DNA of 64,000 nt from Astropecten irregularis (taxonomy: Eukaryota > Echinodermata > Asteroidea > Paxillosida > Astropectinidae): the NCBI GenBank assembly GCA_963971285.1, contig OZ020244.1, forward strand, positions 17,050,001-17,114,000. The letters are read 5' to 3'. The position numbers and the translations under genes are program-made. Position 1 is the first letter of the stretch, and each line of letters starts with the position of its first letter. The notes below the pieces were generated by a model. The model searched no databases and had not been told where the DNA came from. It was given only the letters and a program-made list of their open reading frames with translations. Shown one piece after another: positions 44,705-55,448 of the stretch.

Positions 44705-45113
44705 ATTGGCTATTCTGCCCATTTTATTCTGTCTGACCCAACTCATCCTCTGTTTGACTGTTTTGTTTTTAATAGATCTGGTTTTAGACTTTGTGTTCCT
44801 CGTACAAACCTTACTCGTTATAGGCAATCCTTTGTTCCCAACTCCATTCATTTATTCAACACTCTTGTTGTTCGTAAATAGGGTAATTATTTGTGTGATT
44901 GTTGCTCGCTCTTGTGGATTTTAATACTTTGAATATTTCGTCTTTTGAAGTGTGTAATTTTTGTAATTTTAATTGTTTAATTTTTGTGGAATGTTTTTCA
45001 TATTTGATCGTATTTATATATATATATATTTTAAATGTGCCAATGGAAACAAAATTTCTGTATTGTATTATTATGCAGACAATAAAATCTCTAATTCTAA
45101 TTCTAATTCATGA
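44705..45113 (+). pseudogene. LINE 3' end: reverse transcriptase C-terminus plus 3'UTR
   Basis: The frame to the stop at 44879-44881 encodes FILSDPTHPLFDCF, then FRLCVPRTNLTRYRQSFVPN and SIHLFN. This is the hallmark C-terminal block of many CR1/L2/Jockey-type reverse transcriptases ('VPRTRT.R...SF.P..I.LWN'). An AT-rich 3'UTR follows and ends AATAAAATC plus TCTAATTCTAATTCTAATTC repeats, a typical LINE tail. All upstream domains are absent, so it is a 5'-truncated dead copy. The clade is inferred from pattern only. Confidence 0.8.
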
Positions 45114-45223
45114 GCAATATCAGAATGATGTCACTACCATCTACCAATTCATGCTTATCTGCACATAACATCACACCACATAGGATGCATTTTTCACTGG
45201 ATGTCCATCTCTCAAAGCTCACT

Positions 45224-45475
45224 TGGCCCAATTTCATAGAGATGCTGAGCACAAAAAAATTGCTTAGCACAAAATGTCTTGCTCAATATAACAACAAACC
45301 ACCATTCCATTAATACCAAATACCATTTGATATTCATGGTCAGCAAACAACAGCCAAAGAACAACCACAAGCGATACACAACACATGGAAATTCAGTTGT
45401 TAATCCTGTTTTCATTAAAAGACAGAAATTTCATGGTTAGCAAATATTTGTGCAAATCAGGGTCATGAAATTGGT
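45224..45475 (-). mobile_element. MITE family D, copy 6
   Basis: GGCCCAATTTCATAGAGATG to AATCAGGGTCATGAAATTGG with the D interior (GATATTCATGGTCAGCAAAC, ACACAACACATGGAAATTC). Confidence 0.88.
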
Positions 45476-46392
45476 CGCAGGTCTTGCTCTTATTCAAATT
45501 TTCAGAATATTGTCATTGCAAGTCAGATCCTATGCATATGTAATCATGGACACTCAAACATATTACCTAAATTAAGCCCACGACGCATCTTTACATATAT
45601 AAACCTCTCAACTAAAATTGCTCATTTTCTAAATAGGATTTTGCAATTTGTTAAGTAATACCATTTTAATTATTCAGATGATTGATGGAGATGAAATATG
45701 AAAAACAAAAGGAACAGACGTTAACAGCCGTGTCTAGCCGACCGACAGAGAGTGCATGGACCCCAATATGCCAGACTGTTCTTAATGAATTCGGTTCCAC
45801 GAATATTGAGCTGTTTGTTCCTAAAGAAGGAATCCCCCCGAGAAGCCAAATTAACTTTATTATTGTAACGCCCTAAAGACAGGGAATAATGCTGAGTCGA
45901 TTCAGTTATCAAAACAACAAAACGGACGAAAAGATAAATAATAAAAAAAAAGAGGAAGAACAAAAAAAAAGAGAAAAGAATTCTTGCCCGGAGGGGCTTT
46001 TGCGGAATGGATTTTTACACATGAGTTGCATTAGTCCTAGTAGTAGCTATTGCTTCTTTTTTTCTTTTTGTCTTTTTCTCAATGCGGTGGTATTGAATAT
46101 TTCATGGCATCGCAGGACAAACTGCTTTCTGTTCATCCCTGGCTCTTTTTGAAAAGGCTGATTTTCTTTTTCTCGCCGTGTTATAAATATTGCCGGGCAC
46201 AAGAATGGTTATCTGTCATTGAGACCAGCATAGTACGAAGCCTGTGGGTTTGGGTGTAGTGTGTATACCTGAGTGACATACAGTGTATACACGGTCAGTG
46301 CCTTGCACTATGATTGAGCTAACATCATTGCATCGGTACATGAAAATATGATGAAATTTTTGTGAAAGAAAGAAGAATTTTGAGGCTGTCTA
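45476..46392. other. no recognisable feature
   Basis: Unassigned. The A-rich stretch 45930-45985 is low complexity. Confidence 0.45.
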
Positions 46393-46754
46393 TTTAAAGG
46401 TATTAACATCATACTTTGGTTTTTCTGTCAAAGAAATGCAGATTCATGGGCAAAAATATCAAGAAAGATACAGTAACATTCATCTGCGAAATTCCCAGTC
46501 CCATACGGTGCCCACTTTGTGAAAAAAAAAAGTGCAAAACGGCCACAGTATTTTAACATTCTTTTCACCGTTATTTTGTATCTTTAAAAGATCATAATTG
46601 TTTTTGGACACTAGTTTTACTCTTTTCTGGATAAATACAGCATTTCAGGCAGAACAATTTTAATGGTATGTTCATACCATCACCATCTTAACACCCTGTA
46701 AGTTATTGGTAAATTATGTTTTGGTATGCTACCATAGTATGATACTACCTTTAA
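46393..46754 (-). mobile_element. MITE family A, copy 10
   Basis: TTAAAGGTATTAACATCATACTTTGGTTT to ACCATAGTATGATACTACCTTTAA, reverse orientation, both modules. Confidence 0.92.
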
Positions 46755-47655
46755 TTGCAATGAGATATAGGGCCAATACTTCCATAGGCATTTAAAAGAA
46801 GTGAATGTTATTTCTACAAGATATTGTGGCGAACAGGATATTAATTATGGTCACAATCAATAATTACACCAACATGATTAGAAAACAGAAAAAGCAATGT
46901 GTCACTTCATATGTTGATGTATTTTGGAAGTAGACAGACGCAGAAATCAATCAAAGTTGAACAGTTCACACCGTCGTTTTGCAATATCACCTACCTGCAA
47001 ATAACAACATGACTGAGACAAAATTCTTTCTTATATGTCCGCGGCATGGAAATCATTTTCACAATCAGAAAGGCTTTTCTTTTCACCATTTCAATTTCCT
47101 TTTTTTGAGTAACCGCCGCCGGCATGCAGTATAGCACACAAGATCTATCTAACCCCCCCCCCCCCCCACCGTGCATGTGAGATCACATCAGAATTGCATT
47201 AAATTCAATTGCATTAAATTAAGTTAGCTTCATGCCATATATATACCCCGGTCGCCATTCCGTTATGATAAAAATGGAATGAAGAAGACAAGAGACCATA
47301 TAATTCACGGTTGCAAATTTACAGCGGAGAAATCAATGCAAACGTTTGAGGAATGCGTAAAGAAAATTATGATTTTTTTTTTCCCCAAAAAAATTAACAA
47401 ACAAATCATGAGGTACGGATAGAAAAATCAATAAAAACATTTTATGTACACGTGTACAAAGACGTGTACAAAGGCGGGTATGGGCAGACACATGACACAA
47501 GGGTAGAGTAGATAGCAGAGATTGAAATGAATATGATTTGAATGTGCTGGTTGTAAGTTGTACATGTAAGTCACAATCACATACTTGGGGATAAGATACT
47601 GCATCTAAGAAATTAATAAGATTTCCCCGATGAAGGTTAGCAGTCCTAGCAACTT
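46755..47655. other. no recognisable feature
   Basis: Unassigned; poly-C run at 47153-47167. Confidence 0.45.
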
Positions 47656-48100
47656 AAAGTAGAGGCTTTTGACTGCGGTTCAGAAGTAGATTCTCTGGTA
47701 TGAAAAACCACAACCATTTTCAGCATATGGTTGACAGACAGTGGCGGATGTACGGGGGGGGGGGGGGGTTAGGAGGTTCAAACCCCCCCCCCCCCCTTGG
47801 GCTCCCCTAAAAAATTTTTAGTACATCAATCCTGCATTTAAGAATTGTAGAAATGATGACTAAAGTATGCATCAGATTGCACCATATCAAATGTCAAATT
47901 GAAAAAGCTCCCAACCAAAGAAGGGGGACACCCCCTTTCCACACCTTCCCCCCCTCGGGCTTGGTCGCTCCGCTCCCTCCAAGTGCCTGGCTACAAAATT
48001 TCACTCCGGGTAAACCCCCCCCCCCCCCCTTAGCAAAAAGCTAGATCCACCCCTGATAGAGACGAAGCCGGAGCCTGAGTCTCCGTTTCCTAAAAGCCCA
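47656..48100 (+). mobile_element. MITE family G, copy 3, split by a hAT-like element
   Basis: The G interior (AGAGGCTTTTGACTGCGG, AACCACAACCATTTTCAGCA) stops at 47738. GAAGCCGGAGCCTGAGTCTC and the end CCGTTTCCTAAAAGCCCA resume at 48061. Confidence 0.85.
47739..48055. mobile_element. hAT-like element with G/C tracts
   Basis: The left end CAGTGGCGGATGTACGGGGG and the right end CTAGATCCACCCCTG are imperfect inverted repeats; two C runs and a G run lie inside. I could not align an exact 8-bp target duplication. Confidence 0.7.
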
Positions 48101-48234
48101 TAGTTTCTCTATTTGGCTCCATGTCGGGGAAAAACAGGCCATTGAACCTGAAACATATATCATGATTGAACAAATCTGTTTCTCACATTTGTTTCTTTTT
48201 AGGAATTGTCAGGCTTAGTCTGAGGAAATTGCCC

Positions 48235-48410
48235 TCGTCTCCTGATGAGGACTAGAGCAGACTAGTCGAAACGTTGAGACCTACTTGCGAGAAGTGCGAA
48301 CGATATAAAAGTGCGAAAGTACGAACGAATATTACATGGTGTTTCCGCAAACCGATCCACGTACCAATTGTCACCATGCAAAGCCTCAAATCTTTCTTGA
48401 AATTGCCCTG
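48235..48410 (+). repeat. HH2 repeat with best hammerhead-like core
   Basis: Stem I arms GTCTC (48237-48241) and GAGAC (48276-48280) enclose CTGATGA (48242-48248), an extra G, stem II GACTAG (48250-48255)/CTAGTC (48262-48267) with loop AGCAGA, then GAAA (48268-48271) and CGTT. This is the hammerhead order stem I, CUGAUGA, stem II, GAAA, short stem III, stem I. The body continues with GAAGTGCGAACGATATAAAA and GGTGTTTCCGCAAACCGATC. Activity is untested; the extra G and the minimal ACGT stem III are concerns. Confidence 0.75.
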
Positions 48411-48547
48411 CTTTCTAAAAGTGCCAAGAAGAGATCGATGCCTTGTGCTTTGATATATATCCCTAATTTGACCTCAAGGACTAACAGCGATGAATACGGC
48501 TCACGTCTCTTAACTGGATATTCATTCATTCAAATTTAAGGACAGAG

Positions 48548-48896
48548 GTAAAGGTATAATACATGATTGATAATGGTCACAGAACAGCACACTCACACTT
48601 TGTCTGATCCAATATGCACATAAAATAACACACCTCGTGAAAAATTTGAGCTCAAACGGACATCTGAGTCACGACTTAAATTTGTTTATTAAACATAAAG
48701 AATTGTTTTGATCTAACCCCGAGATCAAAACTGTTTTTGGTCTTTGTTTGACTAATTTCTGGATAAATATAGCATTTCAGGTGGAAATATTGTAACGGTA
48801 TGTTTCTACCAGCACCATCTTCATACCATGAAAGTGATACGTGAATCTGTGAACATTTCTGTTTGGATATGTTACCAATCCTCTACTGTAACTTTA
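48548..48896 (+). mobile_element. MITE family B, copy 5
   Basis: TAAAGGTATAATACATGATTG to ACCAATCCTCTACTGTAACTTTA, with a B half (TTTGAGCTCAAACGGACATC) and a reversed shared module. Confidence 0.9.
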
Positions 48897-49068
48897 CAAA
48901 AGGAAAACAACCACTGATTTATAGGGGATACTGCAAGACATGTATCATTGAGGCATCTGCAACCAGATTTTTTCAGGGACATTCCAACCTGGGAAAACAA
49001 ATAATAAATGGCTTAAGTTTCAAAAATGACGTTGCCTTGAAAATCCAATTTGTCAATCAGGCCCTTTT

Positions 49069-49452
49069 ATGAGGCATTGCATACGTTTGGTAATGACTCT
49101 GAAAATTTATGGCAATAAAAACTCACTTGGTGAGAAGTACAGCTGCTTTGGATAGTATAATGCATATTGAGAAACGTTCAATTTGAAGTACCGCGGTTAT
49201 GGAAAAATATGTCACTTTTTATCTCCAAAAATTATGAATCTGAGAAGCGTTATGGCCGTAACGCTTCTCAGCTATTGACTAACTGTTCTCTGGCGTGAAA
49301 TAACCGCTCTAGTTTGTCGCCAAAATCTCAAAAACGCTACCACCTTTTGAATTGAAACTTTCACAGGTTAGTTTTATGGTATATATATTCAATTATATTG
49401 GTTTGAAACAAACAGTCGGCTCAAATTACCAAACGTATGCAATCCCTTTAAC
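49069..49452 (+). mobile_element. MITE family I, copy 2
   Basis: GGCATTGCATACGTTTGGTAATG to CATTACCA-type end AAACGTATGCAATCCCTTTAA. By eye only about ten differences from 16209-16592 over some 380 bp. The left TTAA is altered to TTATGA. Confidence 0.93.
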
Positions 49453-49662
49453 CATTGCCTCACTCGAGACCCGCCTTAAATTGACACACTGTCGCTGTAT
49501 TTTACCATCTTGAGGCTCATGTAATTTATAGACATAATCAAACTGATGCCCTTTCTGAATTTGTTTGGTGTAATCCTGTTACTACGATCCTATTAATGCT
49601 ACAAAGTATTTGCACATGCTGCTGTTTATGCCATTTTCCTCTCTTATATTCATTTGCTTCAA

Positions 49663-49806
49663 ATGGGAGACTTTGGAGCTGGGTCTTCAACTTGATAGCG
49701 CAAGTGCACAACAACACGCGCATGCTCGCAATTGCGCACGCATGCTCAGATCTAGCAAAAAGGAGCCTTCAGTCTGCTGCCTCCAACGTCTCAAAAGTCT
49801 CCCATT
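49663..49806. mobile_element. palindromic element H, copy 4
   Basis: ATGGGAGACTTTGGAGCTGG to CAACGTCTCAAAAGTCTCCCAT with a GCGCATGCTCGC/GCGCACGCATGCTC centre. Subtype shared with 36344. Confidence 0.88.
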
Positions 49807-49857
49807 GTGACTGGTTCCTTTCTTTCTTAACCTTTGTTGGTTTGGATGGACAAACAT

Positions 49858-50097
49858 AGGGCCTTTTCGAAATAGAGGCTTAGGCTCAGGCTCAGGCTCA
49901 GGCTCCAGCTCTGACATCCATATGCTGAAAATATAGGTTGTGGTTTTTAATTGAAGCTGAAGCTCTGTTTTCCTTTTCATACTAGAGAATATACATTCAA
50001 AAGTCTCTAGTTTTTTGCCGTTGTTTTAGAATGGATTCATGAAATGGAGCCGGAGCCTGTATTGGAGCCTGAGCCTCCGTTTCGAAAACGCCCATAG
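49858..50097 (-). mobile_element. MITE family G, copy 4
   Basis: AGGGCCTTTTCGAAATAGAGGC with (GGCTCA)n, interior ATATAGGTTGTGGTTTTTAA, and CCTCCGTTTCGAAAACGCCC at the far end. Confidence 0.9.
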
Positions 50098-50202
50098 TCC
50101 CTGTCTATTGGGCATGCTCGCCTGTTTTTTTTTGGTTTGCCTTCTGCACCAGGGAATAATTTTGTGTTTAGTGCAATCAAAATATGATTAAAGGAAACAA
50201 AT

Positions 50203-50340
50203 TAACGATAAGAATATAAAGGACATCCACATCTGGTGCCTAGTGGAGAGACTGAGCGCAATATGATGAATATGTCTCCACAGGGAAATTCATCATATTG
50301 AGGCTTTCAAAAAAATGGTATATTTGGAATTAAAAGGGCT
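50203..50340 (-). repeat. repeat family P, part 1
   Basis: ATATGTCTCCACAGGGAAATTC and TATATTTGGAATTAAAAGG are the reverse of blocks at 61540-61620. ATGATGAATATG/CATATTCATCAT-type inverted blocks occur inside. Confidence 0.6.
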
Positions 50341-50344
50341 CGAT

Positions 50345-50575
50345 TTTTGTGAAAAAAAAGCACTGGACAGCAGGTCTAGTAATAGAAGCATTTTACTAGA
50401 CCTGAACTTTTTTCACTAGATCTGTGGCATTGCTTAATAGGAAAACCGTAAACTTTGTATGGAAAAGGGAAACAAAATCACTAGACAGCCGGACTAGTGC
50501 AGTACACACTTTACTAGACCGACACTGAAATCACTAGACTCGGTCCAAGGTCTAGTGGATATTTCAAGCCCTGAT
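50345..50575. repeat. CTAG-rich hairpin cluster
   Basis: At least eight CTAG-centred motifs in 230 bp (GGTCTAGTAA, TTACTAGACC, TCACTAGAT, GGACTAGTG, TTTACTAGACC, CACTAGACTCGG, GGTCTAGTGG) alternate in orientation and can pair as several hairpins. Only this copy seen. Confidence 0.75.
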
Positions 50576-50705
50576 TAATCATAAAATGACCACAAGGGAA
50601 ACTGACTGAATCTAAAGTCATTGAAAAGTAAAAAAGAAAAAGAAAAATTGACTGGAGCAGGATTCAAAACAGCGATTTCCGGATTACCGTACTGGCGCTC
50701 TAACT
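50575..50705 (-). mobile_element. SINE-S copy, truncated
   Basis: GACCACAAGGGAAACTGACTG, AAAAATTGACTGGAGCAGGATTC and CCGTACTGGCGCTC. The A-box end is lost. Confidence 0.8.
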
Positions 50706-50960
50706 ATGCCCTTTTGAAATTAACTCAAAAAGGAGGAATTTCAAAGGTATACATACTTATCTGTCACAAAGAGATATGTTTCCCCAATATAAGGGACGCT
50801 CGATAGAAATTTCAACCCAGGAATGTGATTCTAGTTCAAATGGGAGCAATTTCAATTCTGCTCTTCGGAGAGTGTTCATTAGTACACGAGAACAAATCCA
50901 TGTCTCCACAAGGATACAAATTCTGGAATGTGTGAGCATGTGTGCGTCACTTTGGTGATG
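50706..50960 (-). repeat. repeat family P, part 2
   Basis: AATTAACTCAAAAAGGAGGAATTT, AGAAATTTCAACCCAGGAAT, TCAAATGGGAG and GGAGAGTGTTCATT are the reverse of 61380-61560. Together with part 1 it is one element split by the CTAG cluster and SINE-S. Confidence 0.65.
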
Positions 50961-51987
50961 AATATCTCAAAGGCTGAACGCCAGTTAACCTCATCCCGAC
51001 AATGGAAGTGAAGCATTCAAAATGGCCGACTTGCAATGCTTCCTTCATCACAATTATGATAAGGACAAACCAATTTAATTTTTAGATATCATTCTTGACC
51101 TTTTGGGAATACAGGGTTCACAGAATTTCAATCAATATTATTTTCTTAATTTAGCTTTTTTAGTAATTACTGGCAAAAAAGGTTGCCTTGAAGTTTAGAG
51201 GGGCAGAATAATTTGAGAAATACGTTCAAAATTTATGATTAAAAACAAACAAAACAGTATTACAAAAATAATTTACTGATAATAAATAAAAAAAAAAACC
51301 AGGTAAAATAGAAATAGAAATTGTGACAAATCAATAAAAAAAAAAAGATCACTGTAATGTTTGGGAATCAAATTGCGATGAAAAATTTGGGAACAAATAC
51401 AAAAAAATGTACCGGTATACGTTTTCTAGCAAACGCATTGTAATAGGGTGACTATTTCTAACGTGTGGCAACTACCACATGCTAATTGTAATATTGTACG
51501 TTCAATGTAAATAGGCTGGACTGGTGTTACCCGACTAGCACTCGGCCGGCCGTGGCTATAATACGCGATAAAATGACGGCCAATTTGTCAAAACACCCCC
51601 TGCAGGTGAAGTCACGGCAGTCCTGTGAAAATATCCGCTCTGAAATATAACCAACTCGCCTTATGAAACTTTAACTAGTTTTCATGAAATACCTATCTGT
51701 CTATTCTAGCCCAGTAATGTCAAAAAGGGAAAAAAAACTAAGTAAGTGCATTTCCCCATTACAGCGGATAATGCATCATTTTCTGAAGCAGACGTTTATT
51801 CCATGTTGGCATGGAAACAAGCGAAATACAAAACAGAATGCAAATACATCCTACCCGCATGTACAATATGAATAAATGATAACATTGTGAAAAGGGTAAT
51901 AGCGTTTCCATACATTTCCCAACAAAAATGCAAAGAAAAAAGAAAAACAATTTCCACTAAAATGTCAAGACATTATTAGTTAAACCT
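50961..51987. other. no recognisable feature
   Basis: Unassigned AT-rich sequence. Confidence 0.45.
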
Positions 51988-52045
51988 TGGAGTTAGGAGG
52001 GCCTGACACGTTTCGATCGCAGCAGGATCTTTCTCAAAGGCTAAC
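51988..52045 (-). repeat. HH1 hairpin repeat
   Basis: TTGGAGTTAGGAGGGCCTGAC, ACGTTTCGATCGCAGCAGGATC, TTTCTCAAAGGCTAAC. Confidence 0.75.
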
Positions 52046-54224
52046 ACAAAGTTAACCCTAATAGATATACAGGAAAAATTAAACAAATTGTTATAACAAA
52101 AATTTGATTTCACAACACATGATCTATTGCTGAACATGTTTTTTCTCTTACAATTGAATAAATTAAGTCGCATGCCAAATTATATTCATCTGTAAGATGG
52201 GAGAATTATTGGATTAGAAAAATCAGAAGCACAACGACCACTTTCAATGTAGGACAGAAATGTGACACAGATTCAAGCTGAAAGATGTTGCAGTCGTGCA
52301 GCCCTTTAAATGTTTTCTATCTTTTCTAAGACCAACAATTGGGTTTGAATTAATATCATAATTAAAAATTGTGTTCATCAAGGAATATCTGCATACATCA
52401 TCCTTTAATTCTTTGACAGTGAATGTTTCAGCTTAAATGATATTACCAAATTATAGTGAAGTGGAATAAAATGCTATTATTTCAAAAAAATGAAAATAAA
52501 TGGAATAAGAAAATTAAAATGTGGATGTGTGTCATTGCCTTTATGTGGCAAAGGTAATTGGAAGTGTTAAGCAAGGCTACACATAATGTTTGTTTGTTTC
52601 TGTTTAATAAATAAAAACATCTTGAATTAGAATTTCTTTTGTTTTCTGTTTTTGTTTCTATTTTGTTTTATTTTTTAATTGTTATTATTATTATTTTTTA
52701 TTGGGGGGCCTTAGGTTTATAATATTTTTATTATTCTTTAAACACTGTGTTGTAAGTTCTAATCCCACCTAAGCCATCGTCTCTATTAAATTTCGCTCCT
52801 TACTGGAGCATATATATTTCCAAGAATGACTCCCTGAAATTTCACATTCGTAAAAAGAAAATTAAAAAACCAATTCCCAGTTTCGTCATCACTTGACTAA
52901 TGGGTCCCTGAATGCCTTCAAGTGAACATGAGTGCATTGCACCTATGGGACTGACACGAGTAAATAAGAAATCATAATAAGAAAACTATTGTCAACGAAC
53001 CACTGGCAGTGCTGCCTCAATTTACCGATGTGTACACAAACCTGCTAACATCACATGCTATGCAAACAGTGCACAAACTGCCGACTACAAACATGAAGTG
53101 TGTGGCGCACTGTCGATGATGAATTTCCAAACCATCAAATTGACAAAAGAATTCCTTATTCCTTACCGAGCAACGATCTCCAGTGTAATTAAGAATCCAG
53201 TTCCATGGAAGTGTGGGATGAAACATCAAGAACAACAAAATTCCATGAGATGCTGTCTTCGAGGACAGAAGCGATGATGATAATATAAATCCTTGACCGT
53301 CCAGTGAACATGTGGAGTGTACCGACGTCCAATTCAGTGGCTGTGTAGTCTCATAGACGTATCACAAGGGTTTGTAGGGTTTTAATTCCTCAGCGCGCTC
53401 TGCATGCATGCACTGTATTAAGGCTCTCAGTACACATGTGCGTCAGCCAGTGAGCCACCACACTACTGGGTGGAAACACACATCCCACGTTGTAATTAGT
53501 GAATCAATATTACCACCGGTGGTCGGGGCTGGCGTACGTTCTCGATTTCTCTTAATGCGATTTTGCGTCAGGTCTTGGCTAACGTCGGCCTGGCTGGTTG
53601 GCCGGGGAGGTTGGGAGGTATTTGTATGGAGGTAGGGTTGAGAATGCTGCTTAGTCATCCAGTGCAGAGCCAGTGGTCGTGGTAGTGGCTCGGTTACATG
53701 AAAAAAAAACCCCATGAACCAAAATGTGAAGGACGGCGGCTACGGTGAGACATTCATAATTTTAGAGATTACTGGAATGCCCATGCAGCACTTGCACCAG
53801 ATGAAGCGTGAATTTATTACGGCCTAATTCTGGGTTCTCAGTATGCATGGGGTCACTTCATCCGATCGATATCTGAGCGGTGTCATTTGAAGCCGAAATT
53901 TAATTTGATTCTGGTAATAATACAAGGTCACATTATTAATCAGTGGCAAATTTATGTTAGCGTAATAGCGTGGCACGTAGTAAGCAGGTTCTGTAAACAA
54001 TTATTGACACAGAAATTGCTGAAGCACATTTGGGTACATTGCTTGATTCAACATACAGCTTTTAAAAATACATTGTTCTATTTTTCACTCATGGCTTCAG
54101 CACAAAATATGGAATTGTTTTGATACATGTACTTTAACAGGGACTTTTCTAATGTTCGGCACTGTCACAAAACATGGCAAATATTTTCTTCTTCTTTTTT
54201 TAGTCAATGCAAATAATAAACTGC
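52046..54224. other. unassigned sequence
   Basis: AT-rich to about 52.8 kb with T-rich simple runs near 52660-52720, then more balanced. Overlapping frames at 53408-53715 lack motifs. Confidence 0.45.
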
Positions 54225-54350
54225 TGTAAACTGCTCATCAGTCAAAATAATGACCTGAAATTTAGAAAAATGCTTGGAAATAGGAGGGCCTTCGATAAAG
54301 ATCCTACAAGGATCGAAACGCGTCAGGCCCTTCTAACTCCACACATTTTT
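54225..54350 (+). repeat. HH1 repeat with long stem I
   Basis: AGGAGGGCCT (upstream) can pair with AGGCCCTTCT (downstream) around TTCGATAAA, hairpin GATCCTACAAGGATC and GAAACGCGTC. The upstream half is an inverted HH1 extension (ACTGCTCATCAGTCAAAATA), so this is a head-to-head junction of two copies. Confidence 0.75.
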
Positions 54351-54534
54351 TTTTTAAATCAAATGTTGTCACTCGCATAGGTTTAATAAAGTGGAATCGA
54401 ACCACAGCCACCAATCACAAGTATTTTACATGGAGAGATGCTTAAACTAGAAAACTGAAGGTTGTAGGTTCACATGCCCACCTTGTAGACATTTCATTGC
54501 TTACTTAATACTACCTAGAGTGGGTATAGGGAAA

Positions 54535-54890
54535 CTGACAAGGGAAACTGACTGAATTTAAAGTCATTGAAAAGTGAACACAGAAAAAATGTCTGGAGCG
54601 GGCAGTGGCGTAGCCAGGATTTTTTAATAGGGGGGGCCAATATGTACATTTTAGCCAATACCGGCTTGACCAGGCCTGCGCATTGGATGCACTAGGCCTA
54701 CTGAATATGCGCGCCAGCATTGAGGCACGTTGGTGTTGTCTTGGGGGGGGGGGGGCGGGGTGCGGGGTAGGAGGAGGAGCCCTCAGACCTTCTTTTTTTT
54801 TTTTTAGGGGATGAATAGGGGGGGGGGACCCTGGCCCCCCCTGTCTACGCCAGTGGGAGCAGGATTCGAAAAGGCGATTCGCTCCTAGAC
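54535..54890 (-). mobile_element. SINE-S copy split by a hAT element
   Basis: GGGAAACTGACTGAATTTAA and AAAATGTCTGGAGCGG stop at 54602. GGAGCAGGATTCGAAAAGGCG resumes at 54856. Confidence 0.88.
54603..54855. mobile_element. hAT MITE with 8-bp target duplication
   Basis: Ends CAGTGGCGTAGCCAGG and CTACGCCAGTG (253 bp). Flanks GGAGCGGG (54595-54602) and GGAGCAGG (54856-54863) match at seven of eight bases. G and C tracts lie inside. Confidence 0.9.
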
Positions 54891-55448
54891 TGAAACCTAA
54901 TTTGGAATTGTATTCTCTAAAAAGAAAATACACAATTGGCTACTCCTGTTTAAGTTCACATTATAGATGTTCTTTTACCTGTTTTGTTTTCAAATTTTCA
55001 TAATAAAGGATGATGCTTAAGGAAGAAACAAGTCAATGATTCTTAGGACAGATAACAATTTTGTAAAAGATTCAATTTTGATAAGTAACCTGGGGTTTTC
55101 CTGTTCAGCAAGGAGAGAAAAAAATACTACGAATAAATGAAAAGTAATGACTCAGCCATTGAAATCGGTCAATAATGTGATCATAATGAAGGTACAACAA
55201 CATGCACGGTAACCTTTAGAGGTATAATGCCATGCTAATCACAAAGTCTGGGCAATTAATCAGGGATTTGTACCACAAGCGTTACCATGGTTTCACTACA
55301 AAGCCTTAGACTTTACCAAGTCATACGAGCGTAACAGCAAAATATACACATAATATATAATAATAACAGTGTAATAAACCATAATAGTCGCAAATAGTTG
55401 TAAATGTTCACTATAAGAAAACATGTCTTATATGGGCCTAGTAATTAT
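54891..55448. other. no recognisable feature
   Basis: Unassigned AT-rich sequence. Confidence 0.45.
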
